DNA from: Streptomyces microflavus | GTDB lineage: Bacteria; Actinomycetota; Actinomycetes; Streptomycetales; Streptomycetaceae | Length of the DNA stretch: 64,000 nt | Direction: 5' to 3' | Assembly (NCBI RefSeq): GCF_014650075.1 | Contig: NZ_BMUG01000010.1 | Location: 310,001-374,000 of the forward strand | Shown: one piece after another, positions 17,524 through 25,817 of the stretch | Layout of the letters: each line of letters opens with the position of its first letter | Position numbering within the stretch: the stretch's first letter is position 1 | Made by a program: the position numbers and the translations under genes | Notes under the pieces: model-generated | Told to the model about the DNA's origin: nothing | The model's database searches: none | Seen by the model: only the letters and a program-made list of their open reading frames with translations

Positions 17524-18815
17524 TGCCCACGGGCACCACGCCGAACGGCACGACGGAAGGCACGTCCGGCGCCCGGCAGTGGCGTGCGGGTGACTCCTTC
17601 CTCTCCATGTGGCGCGAGCTGGCCCCTGTCGGGCGCCACCCCGAAAGCGGCGGCTACCGGCGTTACGCCTGGTCGGCGGCGGACCTCGACTGCCGGGCCT
17701 GGTTCCGTACGCAGGCCGAGGCGCGCGGCCTCACCTACGAGAGGGACCGCAACGGCAACCAGTGGGCCTGGCTCGGCGACCCCCTGGCCGGCGACGCCGT
17801 GGTCACCGGGTCGCACCTGGACTCCGTCCCGGACGGCGGCGCCTTCGACGGGCCGCTGGGCGTGGTCTCCTCCTTCGCCGCGCTCGACGAACTCCACAGC
17901 AGGGGAGCGGTGTTCACCCGCCCCTTGGCGATCACCAACTTCGGTGACGAGGAGGGCGCCCGCTTCGGTCTTGCCTGCGTCGGGTCCCGGCTCGCCGCCG
18001 GGCAGCTCACCGTGGCCGACGCCCACCGGCTCCGGGACGCGGACGGGACCACCCTGCCCGCCGCCATGGAGAGCGCCGGATACGACCCCGGGGCCATCGG
18101 CCCCGACCCCGAACGGCTCGCCCGTATCGGCGCGTTCGTCGAACTCCACGTCGAGCAGGGCCGCGCCCTCGACCTGACCGGCGACCCCGTCGGCATCGCC
18201 TCCGCCATCTGGCCCCACGGCCGCTGGCGGTTCGACTTCCGGGGCGAGGCCAACCACGCGGGCACCACCCGCCTGGCCGACCGCCGCGACCCGATGCTGA
18301 CGTACGCCGAGACCGTGCTCGCCGCCCGCCGCGAGGCCGAACTCACCGGCGCGCTCGCCACCTTCGGCAAGATCGCGGTCGAGCCCAACGGCGTCAACGC
18401 CATTCCCTCCCTCGTCCGTGGCTGGCTCGACTCCCGCGCCGCCGACCAGGCCACCCTGGATGCCGTCGTCACCGGGATCGAGCGCGCTGCCCGCGCGTAC
18501 GCCGAGCGGGCCGGGATCGACCTCGACGTCGTACGGGAGTCGTTCACGCCCGTGGTCGAGTTCGAGCACGCCCTGCGCGGCGAGCTCGCCAAGATCCTGG
18601 AGGGGACGGGCGACACGGGGCGCCCGGTCCCCGTCCTGGGCACCGGCGCGGGCCACGATGCGGGTATTTTGTCCGCTTCGGTGCCCACCGCCATGCTCTT
18701 CGTACGGAACCCCACCGGCATCTCGCACTCACCGGCCGAACACGCCGCGGAGGACGACTGCACGGCCGGGGTGCGGGCACTCGCCGACGTACTGGAAGGT
18801 CTCGCGTGCAGCTGA
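17523..18815 (+). CDS. M20-family amidohydrolase (allantoate amidohydrolase/N-carbamoylase type) in hut operon
   Basis: 430-residue binuclear-metal amidohydrolase of the allantoate amidohydrolase/L-carbamoylase branch. Metal ligands are seen in GSHLDSVPDGGAFDG (His, Asp), FGDEEGARFG (Glu pair), ELHVEQG (His) and the late SHSPAEH (His). A central dimerisation domain includes GEANHAGTTRL. It is translationally coupled to hutU and overlaps hutF, so it should act in the same pathway. The hut genes here make N-formylglutamate but no HutG-type deformylase is present, so deformylation of N-formyl-L-glutamate is the most likely reaction. That is inference from context; the family acts on N-carbamoyl and similar N-acyl amino acids. 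Confidence 0.88.
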   Translation: MPTGTTPNGTTEGTSGARQWRAGDSFLSMWRELAPVGRHPESGGYRRYAWSAADLDCRAWFRTQAEARGLTYERDRNGNQWAWLGDPLAGDAVVTGSHLDSVPDGGAFDGPLGVVSSFAALDELHSRGAVFTRPLAITNFGDEEGARFGLACVGSRLAAGQLTVADAHRLRDADGTTLPAAMESAGYDPGAIGPDPERLARIGAFVELHVEQGRALDLTGDPVGIASAIWPHGRWRFDFRGEANHAGTTRLADRRDPMLTYAETVLAARREAELTGALATFGKIAVEPNGVNAIPSLVRGWLDSRAADQATLDAVVTGIERAARAYAERAGIDLDVVRESFTPVVEFEHALRGELAKILEGTGDTGRPVPVLGTGAGHDAGILSASVPTAMLFVRNPTGISHSPAEHAAEDDCTAGVRALADVLEGLACS

Positions 18816-20209
18816 CAAACCGGACCGCGGTGACGACAAGGACGGCGGTGACGACAAGGACGGCGGGCGGGCCCGTCACCGCGACGTACTGGATGGACCA
18901 CGCCTGGCTCGGGACCCATGTCGAGCCCGATGTCACCGTGGAGGTCGCCGACGGCCGCATCGCCGGAGTCAGGACCGGGGTGGAGACACCCCCGCCCGGC
19001 GCCACCGTACTGCGCGGCCTGACCCTCCCCGGCCTCGCCAACACCCACTCCCACGCCTTCCACCGGGCCCTGCGCGCCACCGTCCAGGTGGGCTCGGGCA
19101 CCTTCTGGACCTGGCGCGAGCTGATGTACCGCGCGGCCTCCCGGCTCACCCCGGACAGCTACTTCGACCTGGCCCGCGCCACGTACGCGGAGATGGCCCT
19201 GGCCGGCATCACCTCCGTGGGCGAGTTCCACTATCTGCACCACGCGCCCGGCGGCACGCCCTACGACAACCCGAACGCCATGGGCGAGGCGCTGATCGCG
19301 GCGGCCGCCGAGGCCGGCATCCGGATCACCCTGCTGGACACCGCCTACCTGGCCGCCGGCTTCGGCGAGAAGCCCAACCGGCACCAGCTGCGCTTCTCCG
19401 ACACCACCGCCGACGCCTGGGCCGAGCGCGCCTCCCTCCTCAAGGGCGACGACCACACCCTGATCGGCGCGGCCATCCACTCCGTCCGCGCGGTCCCGGC
19501 CGACCAGCTGGCCACCGTCGCCGCCTGGGCCGAGGAGCGGAGCGCCCCGCTCCACGTCCACCTCTCCGAACAGACGGCGGAGAACGACGCCTGCAAGGCC
19601 GCCCACGGCCGCACCCCGACCCGGCTGCTGGCCGACCACGGGGTCCTCGGCCCGCGCACCACCGGCATTCACAACACGCATTTGACGGAGGAGGACATCG
19701 CCCTGCTCGGCGCCTCCACCACCGGCACCTGCATGTGCCCCACCACCGAACGCGACCTCGCCGACGGCATCGGCCCCGCCGCCGCCCTCCAGAAGGCGGG
19801 CTCGCCGCTCTCGCTGGGCAGCGACAGCCACGCCGTCATCGACCTCTTCGAAGAGGCGCGGGCGATGGAGCTCAACGAGCGGCTGCGCACCCACATCCGG
19901 GGCCACTGGACGGCCGCCGCCCTGCTGAGGGCCGCCTCCGCCGACGGGCACGCCGCACTCGGCCGCCCCGACGCGGGCGTCCTGGAACCGGGCGCGCCCG
20001 CCGACCTGACGACCGTCGCCCTGGACTCCGTCAGAACAGCGGGGCCGGTGCCCCGACTGGCAGCGGAGACCGCCGTATTCGCCGCCTCCGCCGCTGATGT
20101 GCGGCACACGGTCGTGGCAGGCCGTCACATCGTGCGGGACGGCCGCCACGCACTGATCGAGGACGTGCCCGGAGCGCTCGCGGCGGCCGTGGCAGCCCTG
20201 CACCACTGA
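18806..20209 (+). CDS. hutF: Formimidoylglutamate deiminase
   Basis: Amidohydrolase-superfamily enzyme converting N-formimidoyl-L-glutamate to N-formyl-L-glutamate and ammonia, about 467 residues. Motifs: NTHSHAFHRALR (HxH metal site with the HutF-specific extension), GEFHYLHH, HLSEQTAEND and LGSDSHAVIDLFEEARAME. GTG 18806 has GGAAGG 6 nt upstream and overlaps the preceding stop by 10 nt. An 18-bp tandem duplication inside the first codons offers further in-frame GTGs at 18830 and 18848, so the true N-terminus is uncertain by up to 14 residues. Confidence 0.93.
   Translation: MQLTNRTAVTTRTAVTTRTAGGPVTATYWMDHAWLGTHVEPDVTVEVADGRIAGVRTGVETPPPGATVLRGLTLPGLANTHSHAFHRALRATVQVGSGTFWTWRELMYRAASRLTPDSYFDLARATYAEMALAGITSVGEFHYLHHAPGGTPYDNPNAMGEALIAAAAEAGIRITLLDTAYLAAGFGEKPNRHQLRFSDTTADAWAERASLLKGDDHTLIGAAIHSVRAVPADQLATVAAWAEERSAPLHVHLSEQTAENDACKAAHGRTPTRLLADHGVLGPRTTGIHNTHLTEEDIALLGASTTGTCMCPTTERDLADGIGPAAALQKAGSPLSLGSDSHAVIDLFEEARAMELNERLRTHIRGHWTAAALLRAASADGHAALGRPDAGVLEPGAPADLTTVALDSVRTAGPVPRLAAETAVFAASAADVRHTVVAGRHIVRDGRHALIEDVPGALAAAVAALHH
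18827..18862. repeat. 18-bp tandem duplication at the start of hutF
   Basis: GCGGTGACGACAAGGACG occurs twice in tandem. Each copy contains an in-frame GTG and an AAGG, so the second copy recreates a start codon with a spaced ribosome binding site. Confidence 0.85.
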
Positions 20210-20262
20210 CCCCGGACCGGAACCCGACCGAAACCCCGGAACGCAAGGAGAACACTCTCCAG

Positions 20263-21435
20263 ATGACGACCACCGCCGTCACCCACATCGCCAGCCTGGT
20301 CACCAATGACCCCTCCCTCGGCAACGGGACCCCCCTGGGCCTGATCCTGGACGCGGCCGTCGTCATCGAGGGCGACCGCATCGTCTGGACCGGTGAATCA
20401 AGCAAAGCACCCGCCACTGACAACGTCCTCGACGCGGCCGGCCGGGCCATGATCCCGGGCTTCGTCGACTCCCACTCGCACCTGGTCTTCGCGGGCGACC
20501 GCACCCAGGAGTTCAACGCCCGCATGTCCGGGCAGCCCTACACCGCTGGCGGCATCCGCACCACGGTCGCCGCCACCCGCCAGGCCTCCGACGAGGAGCT
20601 CTCCGACAACGTCGCCCGCTACCTCGCCGAGGCCCTGCGCCAGGGCACCACCACCCTGGAGACCAAGTCCGGCTACGGCCTCACCGTCGAGGACGAGGCC
20701 CGCGCCCTGCGCGTCGCCTCCCGCCACACCGACGAGGTCACCTACCTCGGCGCCCACATCGTCTCCCCGGACTACGCCGACGACCCGGCCGGATACGTCG
20801 ACCTGGTCACCGGCCCGATGCTGGAGGCCTGCGCCCCGCACGCCCGCTGGATCGACGTCTTCTGCGAGCGGGGCGCCTTCGACGGCGACCAGGCCCGCGC
20901 CATCCTCACGGCGGGCCGAGCCAAGGGGCTGCACCCCCGCATCCACGCCAACCAGTTGACGTACGGCCCCGGCGTCCAGCTCGCCGTGGAGCTCGATGCG
21001 GCCTCCGCCGACCACTGCACCCACCTCACCGACGCGGACGTGGACGCGCTCGGCCAGGGCAACACGGTCGCCACGCTGCTCCCCGGCGCCGAGTTCTCCA
21101 CCCGCGCCACCTGGCCCGACGCCCGCCGCCTGCTGGACGCGGGGGCCACCGTCGCGCTCTCCACGGACTGCAACCCCGGCTCGTCGTTCACCTCGTCCAT
21201 GCCGTTCTGTGTCGCCCTTGCCGTACGGGACATGGGGATGACCCCCGACGAGGCCCTCTGGTCCGCCACCGCGGGCGGCGCCGCGGCCCTGCGCCGCACC
21301 GACATCGGCCGGATCACCCCCGGCGCCCGCGCCGACCTGGTCCTCCTCGACGCCCCGAGCCATGTCCACCTCGCCTACCGCCCGGGCGTCCCGCTGGTCA
21401 GCGCGGTCTGGCGGGGCGGGGAGCGGGTGGAGTAG
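20263..21435 (+). CDS. hutI: Imidazolonepropionase
   Basis: Third enzyme of histidine degradation, hydrolysing imidazolone-5-propionate to formimidoylglutamate; 390 residues. Motifs: DSHSHLVFAGDR (HxH metal site), ETKSGYGLTVEDE, HIHANQL and STDCNPGSSFTSSM (metal Asp). Last gene of the operon, 53 bp after hutF, with AAGGAG 12 nt before ATG 20263. A strong terminator follows. Confidence 0.96.
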   Translation: MTTTAVTHIASLVTNDPSLGNGTPLGLILDAAVVIEGDRIVWTGESSKAPATDNVLDAAGRAMIPGFVDSHSHLVFAGDRTQEFNARMSGQPYTAGGIRTTVAATRQASDEELSDNVARYLAEALRQGTTTLETKSGYGLTVEDEARALRVASRHTDEVTYLGAHIVSPDYADDPAGYVDLVTGPMLEACAPHARWIDVFCERGAFDGDQARAILTAGRAKGLHPRIHANQLTYGPGVQLAVELDAASADHCTHLTDADVDALGQGNTVATLLPGAEFSTRATWPDARRLLDAGATVALSTDCNPGSSFTSSMPFCVALAVRDMGMTPDEALWSATAGGAAALRRTDIGRITPGARADLVLLDAPSHVHLAYRPGVPLVSAVWRGGERVE

Positions 21436-21441
21436 CCGCCG

Positions 21442-21480
21442 GGAGCAGCCGCCCGGAGCAGCCGCCCGGAGCAGCCGCCC
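21442..21480. repeat. Three perfect 13-bp tandem repeats after hutI
   Basis: GGAGCAGCCGCCC three times without mismatch, then a partial GGAGCCC; intergenic. Confidence 0.9.
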
Positions 21481-21491
21481 GGAGCCCGACC

Positions 21492-21534
21492 TACGGAAGG
21501 ACCCGCTCCGATATCCGGGGCGGGTCCTTCCGTA
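21492..21534. terminator. Bidirectional terminator between hutI and the sigma factor gene
   Basis: TACGGAAGGACCCGC and its exact complement, extended by three more pairs to an 18-bp stem with a 7-nt loop, between convergent genes. Confidence 0.9.
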
Positions 21535-21588
21535 TGCGCTCGGCACCGGCCTGCGCGGCCCCGCGGAGGGGCGGCGGACCGGGTCCGG

Positions 21589-22560
21589 CTACTCCTCCAG
21601 GGTCAGCCCCTTGCGGAGCTTGACCAGCGTCCGGGAGAGCAGCCGGGACACGTGCATCTGCGAGATGCCCAGTTCCTCGCCGATCTCCGACTGCGTCATG
21701 TTGCTGACGAAGCGGAGCGAGAGGATCATGCGGTCCCGCGAGGGCAGCGAGGCGATCAGCGGCTTCAACGACTCGACGTACTCGATGCCTTCGAGCCCGT
21801 GGTCCTCGTAGCCGAGGCGGTCCGCGAGGGCGCCCTCGCTGTCGTCCTCCTCGGGCTTGGCGTCCAGCGAGCTCGCGGTGTACGCGTTGCTCGCGGACAT
21901 GCCCTCGACGACCTCGTCCGTCGTGATGCCGAGGCGCTCCGACAGCTCCGCCACGGTGGGCGCGCGGTCCAGCTGCTGGGAGAGCTCGTCCCCCGCCTTG
22001 GCCAGTTCGAGCCGCAGCTCCTGGAGCCGGCGCGGGACGCGCACGGACCAGCTGGTGTCGCGGAAGAACCTCTTGATCTCGCCCACGATGGTCGGCATCG
22101 CGAACGTCGGGAACTCGACACCGCGGCTCAGCTCGAACCGGTCGATCGCCTTGATCAGGCCGATGGTGCCGACCTGGACGATGTCCTCCATCGGCTCACT
22201 GCGCGAGCGGAACCGGGAGGCGGCGAACTTGACGAGCGCGAGGTTGAGCTCGACGAGGGTGTTGCGGACGTACGCGTACTCGTGCGTGCCCTCTTCGAGG
22301 GATTCGAGGCGCTCGAAGAGCGTCTTCGACAGGGCCCTGGCGTCCAGAGCCCCGATTTCGGCGTAGGGCGGGATCTCGGGGAGTCCCTCAAGGCCCTCAA
22401 GCCCATCGCCGGAAGAGTCGGGGGTGGTGCTGGTGGTGCTGGCGGAGCTGGCGCGCGGGCCCGGAACGGCGCTCGCGGCGGGGGAGTCGGAATTGGTCGG
22501 TCCCTGAGGACATGCCGACGACGCGTTGGGGGTACGCGCTTCGTCGAGCCGGGGTGACAT
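21589..22560 (-). CDS. sigI: SigB/SigF-family sigma factor (SigI-like)
   Basis: Group 3 RNA polymerase sigma factor, 323 residues. After a disordered Ser/Pro-rich N-terminus (to about residue 60) come region 2 (DIVQVGTIGLIKAIDRFELS, then FPTFAMPTIVGEIKRFFRD), region 3 (RRLQELRLELAKAGDELSQQ) and region 4 (LRFVSNMTQSEIGEELGISQ, MHVSRLL). GGAGGAGAACC precedes ATG 22560. The neighbouring STAS and kinase-like genes form the partner-switching set expected for this family. The order hut genes - sigma - STAS resembles the sigI locus of S. coelicolor (from memory); the symbol rests on that. Confidence 0.9.
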   Translation of the reverse strand: MSPRLDEARTPNASSACPQGPTNSDSPAASAVPGPRASSASTTSTTPDSSGDGLEGLEGLPEIPPYAEIGALDARALSKTLFERLESLEEGTHEYAYVRNTLVELNLALVKFAASRFRSRSEPMEDIVQVGTIGLIKAIDRFELSRGVEFPTFAMPTIVGEIKRFFRDTSWSVRVPRRLQELRLELAKAGDELSQQLDRAPTVAELSERLGITTDEVVEGMSASNAYTASSLDAKPEEDDSEGALADRLGYEDHGLEGIEYVESLKPLIASLPSRDRMILSLRFVSNMTQSEIGEELGISQMHVSRLLSRTLVKLRKGLTLEE

Positions 22561-22845
22561 GGTTCTCCTCCATCGTTCTCGGCATATGGCTGCCGATGCC
22601 CATACGTGTTCCTGCGGTGAAGCGGCGCCTCCAAAGCCGGTCGTGTTTCGGGTGTCCCTCTACCCTTACCCGGTTCCGGCCAGCAGTTACAAGCGCCAAT
22701 TGACGCCATATGTCTGGTTTGTTCAGGTCTTCGACTACCGCGTGGCGAATGAAACGCGTACTGTTTTAGGCACGTCGGCGGCAGCTTTGCATCGCCGTAC
22801 AGGCAGTGACGCGCACAGTGACGGACGGCGAAGAGGTACATGGGC

Positions 22846-23214
22846 ATGGACCGCGGGACGGTCGGCAGTGCGAACCGGGGTCGACTTCAGGTCGAGGTCC
22901 GGACCGAGGGGCGCAGCGAGGTCGTGACGCCGGTGGGTGAGCTCGATCACCACACCGCCGATCTGCTGCGGGAACCTCTGGAGAGCGCGGTCGAGCAGGG
23001 GCGGTCACGCCTGGTGGTCGACTGCTCACGGCTGGACTTCTGCGACTCCACCGGGCTGAACGTGCTGCTCGGTGCCCGCCTCAAGGCGGAGGCGGTCGGA
23101 GGAGGGGTCCATCTGGCCGGAATGCTGCCGGTCGTGGCGAGGGTCTTCGAGATCACCGGCGCGGATGCGGTCTTCACCGTCCACGCCACGCTCGAAGAGG
23201 CCCTGGAAACCTAG
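22846..23214 (+). CDS. Anti-sigma factor antagonist (STAS domain)
   Basis: 122-residue STAS protein of the SpoIIAA/RsbV type. The phosphorylatable Ser is S68 in FCDSTGLNVLL; GELDHHTADLLREPLE is the typical first half. It would bind the anti-sigma factor when dephosphorylated and free the sigma factor. ATG 22846 is preferred (AAGAGG 9 nt upstream) over ATG 22840, which has only 3 nt of spacing. It is divergent from the sigma gene across about 280 bp. Confidence 0.88.
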   Translation: MDRGTVGSANRGRLQVEVRTEGRSEVVTPVGELDHHTADLLREPLESAVEQGRSRLVVDCSRLDFCDSTGLNVLLGARLKAEAVGGGVHLAGMLPVVARVFEITGADAVFTVHATLEEALET

Positions 23215-23412
23215 ATCTGGTGCACCGTGCGAGCGCGTCGTCCCTGATGGGACCGTGTTATGCGATCGACGGCCCGAAGGGGGTGTCGGAGCGGTGCGGC
23301 CGGGCAGGAGACACTCCGTCGGTATCCCGTAAAGATCCGGCACACTCGGTAACTGATCATTTCTGTTCAATCGCGACATGGCGACATGGCGAATCGGTGA
23401 GGTGAAGCGCTG

Positions 23413-23904
23413 ATGAGCACCACCCGGCAGCATCCGCCGGGCGACCTCGGCCGCGAGCCGGAAGGAGCGGGCGCAGCCTCGCCCGTTCCGGCCGAGCGGC
23501 AGTGGCGCACGCTCTCACTCGGGCAGGCCAGCGGAATCGTTCCGATGGCCCGTGATTTCGCCCGGCAGGCCCTGCACGACTGGGGATGGCTCCCCGCGTC
23601 CAGTGCGGACCGCCGGGCCGCGGCCGAGGACGTCCTGCTGGTCGTCTCCGAGCTCGTGACCAACGCCTGTCTGCACGCGGAAGGCCCCGAGGAGCTCCGG
23701 ATCGGCCGCACGCCCAAGGCGCTGCGCGTCGAGGTCGTCGACCGGGGGGCCGGCCAGCCCGCCCCCCGCACGCCGCACCGCGCCGGCCGCCCCGGCGGGC
23801 ACGGCATGTTCATCGTGCAGCGCCTCTGCCTGGACTGGGGCGTGCAGCGTACGCCGGAGACGCCGGGCAAGACCGTCTGGGCGGAGCTCGCCGCACCCGC
23901 ATAA
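23413..23904 (+). CDS. Anti-sigma factor / serine kinase (HATPase, SpoIIAB-RsbW type)
   Basis: 163 residues; GHKL-fold ATP-binding domain after an unstructured N-terminus of about 30 residues. N-box VSELVTNACLHAEG (ATP-Mg Asn), G1 box VVDRGAGQPAP, and a G2-like GRPGGHGMFIVQ. By family it binds the sigma factor and phosphorylates the STAS antagonist. It lies about 200 bp after the STAS gene on the same strand, with GAGGTGAAG before ATG 23413, and ends in a terminator. I infer that it controls the sigma factor at 21589. Confidence 0.87.
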   Translation: MSTTRQHPPGDLGREPEGAGAASPVPAERQWRTLSLGQASGIVPMARDFARQALHDWGWLPASSADRRAAAEDVLLVVSELVTNACLHAEGPEELRIGRTPKALRVEVVDRGAGQPAPRTPHRAGRPGGHGMFIVQRLCLDWGVQRTPETPGKTVWAELAAPA

Positions 23905-23924
23905 CCGCTTCCCACCACACATCG

Positions 23925-23951
23925 AAGAGCGCGCCGATCCGGCGCGCTCTT
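23925..23951 (+). terminator. Rho-independent terminator
   Basis: AAGAGCGCGCCG and its complement around a 3-nt loop, followed by TTGTCTT. Confidence 0.9.
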
Positions 23952-24069
23952 TGTCTTCCCTCCATCAGGCCCCGGGCGTACCTTGAGCGCCAAATCTGAT
24001 GTGTCGTCAGTAACTTGCGCCCGTACGGATCGTGGCGCGCGGCGACGTCCGGCATGAGGGGAACACAAG

Positions 24070-24789
24070 GTGTCGAACCAGAAGCGGACAGCTCTCGCGC
24101 TGACGGCCGTGCTGGCGGGCTCGATGGTACTGATGGCCGCGCCCGCCGCCCACGCCGAGGTCGTGGACGTCAACTACCAGTGCGAGACGCCCATCGGGCC
24201 CAAGGGAGCCGTCTCGCCCATCGATATCAAGAGCGTCAGGAGCGGCAACGGCTACAAGCTCACCATGTCCTTCCAGAAGGGCGTCTCCTCCAGCCCGGTC
24301 GAGCTGGGCAAGGGGGCCATGAACCCGAGCGCCGTGATCGAGGTGGGCGGCGCGGAGACGGGGAAGGTCCAGGTCTCGGGGCCGGCGAACGCCGAGGCGA
24401 TCCCGGCCAACACCCCCATCAAGATCAGTGACTTGTCGGGGACGTACACCCCGAAGAAGAGCGGCAAGGTCACCTTCACCGCTGGGGTGCTCACGATCAA
24501 GGCGCTCGGTACGACCACGACCTGTACGCCCAAGAACAGCCCAGGCCCCTCCCTGGAACTCGATGTCGAAGGCGCCGGCGGTTCGGGAGGTTCGGGGGGC
24601 TCCACGGGCGGTTCGACCGGCGGTTCCACGGGAGGTTCCACCGGCGGCTCGTCCGGCGGCGGTGAACTGCCGAAGACCGGCCCGCTCGACTCGGCGGTGG
24701 CGCTCGGCACCCTCGGCGGGACCGTGCTGCTGACCGGAGCGGCCGGAGTCCTCTGGCTGACCCGGCGGGGCCAGCGGCCCACGGCCTGA
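24070..24789 (+). CDS. Secreted surface protein with LPKTG sorting signal
   Basis: 239 residues. A signal peptide ends at AHA (residue 29). One globular domain (30-170) contains two Cys (NYQCETPIG and TTTTCTPKNS) likely to form a disulfide. A flexible GGSTGGST linker follows, then LPKTG at 200-204, a hydrophobic stretch and the basic tail TRRGQRPTA: a complete sortase sorting signal. The globular domain is homologous to the second domain of the protein at 26911 (shared TTTTCTP end and a PIEIPDLTGTYKP-like motif, here PIKISDLSGTYTP). GTG 24070 follows GAGGGG. First gene of a four-gene surface cluster; function unknown. Confidence 0.85.
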   Translation: MSNQKRTALALTAVLAGSMVLMAAPAAHAEVVDVNYQCETPIGPKGAVSPIDIKSVRSGNGYKLTMSFQKGVSSSPVELGKGAMNPSAVIEVGGAETGKVQVSGPANAEAIPANTPIKISDLSGTYTPKKSGKVTFTAGVLTIKALGTTTTCTPKNSPGPSLELDVEGAGGSGGSGGSTGGSTGGSTGGSTGGSSGGGELPKTGPLDSAVALGTLGGTVLLTGAAGVLWLTRRGQRPTA

Positions 24790-24800
24790 ACGCCGTAAAG

Positions 24801-24836
24801 GACCGGGTGAGGGACCGCGTGAGGGACCGCGTGAGG
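24801..24836. repeat. Three 12-bp tandem repeats at the start of the DUF916-like gene
   Basis: GACCGGGTGAGG followed by two copies of GACCGCGTGAGG. Each contains an in-frame GTG (24807, 24819, 24831) upstream of the preferred ATG 24846. Confidence 0.8.
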
Positions 24837-24845
24837 GAGCAGCCC

Positions 24846-25817
24846 ATGCCGCAGTCGACCCCGTACGTACACCGGAGGCCGTTCGTCCTTGCGGTGCTGT
24901 TCGGCGCCCTGCTGCTGTCGCTGCTCGTCGCACCCCCGGCGGCGGCCGACGACGGCCCCGGGCCCCCGGCGGGCTGGACCGCCCGGCCCGCGGGGGGCGG
25001 GAGCGCCGGGCAGGATGCCCGGCCGTACGTCTACCTGGAGGGCACCCCCGGGACGGTGCTCCAGGACCGGCTCTCGGTGACCAATCCCGCCCGCACCCCG
25101 CTCACCGTACGGCTGCGGGGCGACGGCCCGGCCGGGCCGTGGTTCCGGTTCGCCGCGGACACGGTCACCGTGCCCGCCCGGACCCGCGCCGACGTGCCGT
25201 TCGCCCTCGCCGTGCCGCGTTACGCGGTGCCGGGCGGCGTCGCGGGGGAGATCCTGACCGTCGGCGGGGGCGAGGAGAGACGCGTACCTGTACGGGTCCG
25301 GGTCGGCGGCCCCACGCTGGCGGCGCTCACCGTGGAGGACGTCGAGGTGTCCGGGCGGACCATCCGGTACGCCCTGGTCAACCGGGGCAACGCACCCCTG
25401 CGGCCGCGGCTGGCCGTGCGCGCGGAGGGGGTGTTCGGCACGCTGCTGGACCGGCCGGCCCGGCCGCTGCCCCTGGAACTTGCCCCCGGCCGCCGGGTGG
25501 AGCTCACCGAACCCTGGCCGGACGCCCCGGCCCTGGATTCGGTGACCGTACGGCTGCGGGTCACGGCCGGGGGCGGGGCGCGGGACGAGGCGGCGGCCTC
25601 GGCGGCGTACGTCCCGCCGGCCCCGGTCACCGGAGGCGGGCTGCTGGCCCTGGGCGTCCTGGCGCTGCTCGGCGCGCGGGCGTACCGGCGGCGCATCCGG
25701 CGCGGGCGTGGGGAGACCGGGACGGGCGCGGCAGCGGCTACCGCACCGGCCCCCGGGCCGGACGAGCAACCGGCCGAGGAAGAGCGGCACCTGGAGACGG
25801 CGGGAGCGGAATCGTGA
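24846..25817 (+). CDS. Secreted/membrane protein with DUF916-like beta domain
   Basis: 323 residues. A signal peptide (FVLAVLFGALLLSLLVAPPA) precedes a beta-rich domain beginning YVYLEGTPGTVLQDRLSVTN. Its pattern of a short introduction, 'VTN' and then alternating strands is that of DUF916/WxL-interacting proteins. A second Ig-like section (VEVSGRTIRYALVNRGNAPL) follows, then a membrane helix (GLLALGVLALLGARAY) and a charged cytoplasmic tail. ATG 24846 has GGGAG 6 nt upstream, but the in-frame GTGs in the repeat are alternatives. Its stop overlaps the next gene as GTGA. Confidence 0.75.
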   Translation: MPQSTPYVHRRPFVLAVLFGALLLSLLVAPPAAADDGPGPPAGWTARPAGGGSAGQDARPYVYLEGTPGTVLQDRLSVTNPARTPLTVRLRGDGPAGPWFRFAADTVTVPARTRADVPFALAVPRYAVPGGVAGEILTVGGGEERRVPVRVRVGGPTLAALTVEDVEVSGRTIRYALVNRGNAPLRPRLAVRAEGVFGTLLDRPARPLPLELAPGRRVELTEPWPDAPALDSVTVRLRVTAGGGARDEAAASAAYVPPAPVTGGGLLALGVLALLGARAYRRRIRRGRGETGTGAAAATAPAPGPDEQPAEEERHLETAGAES

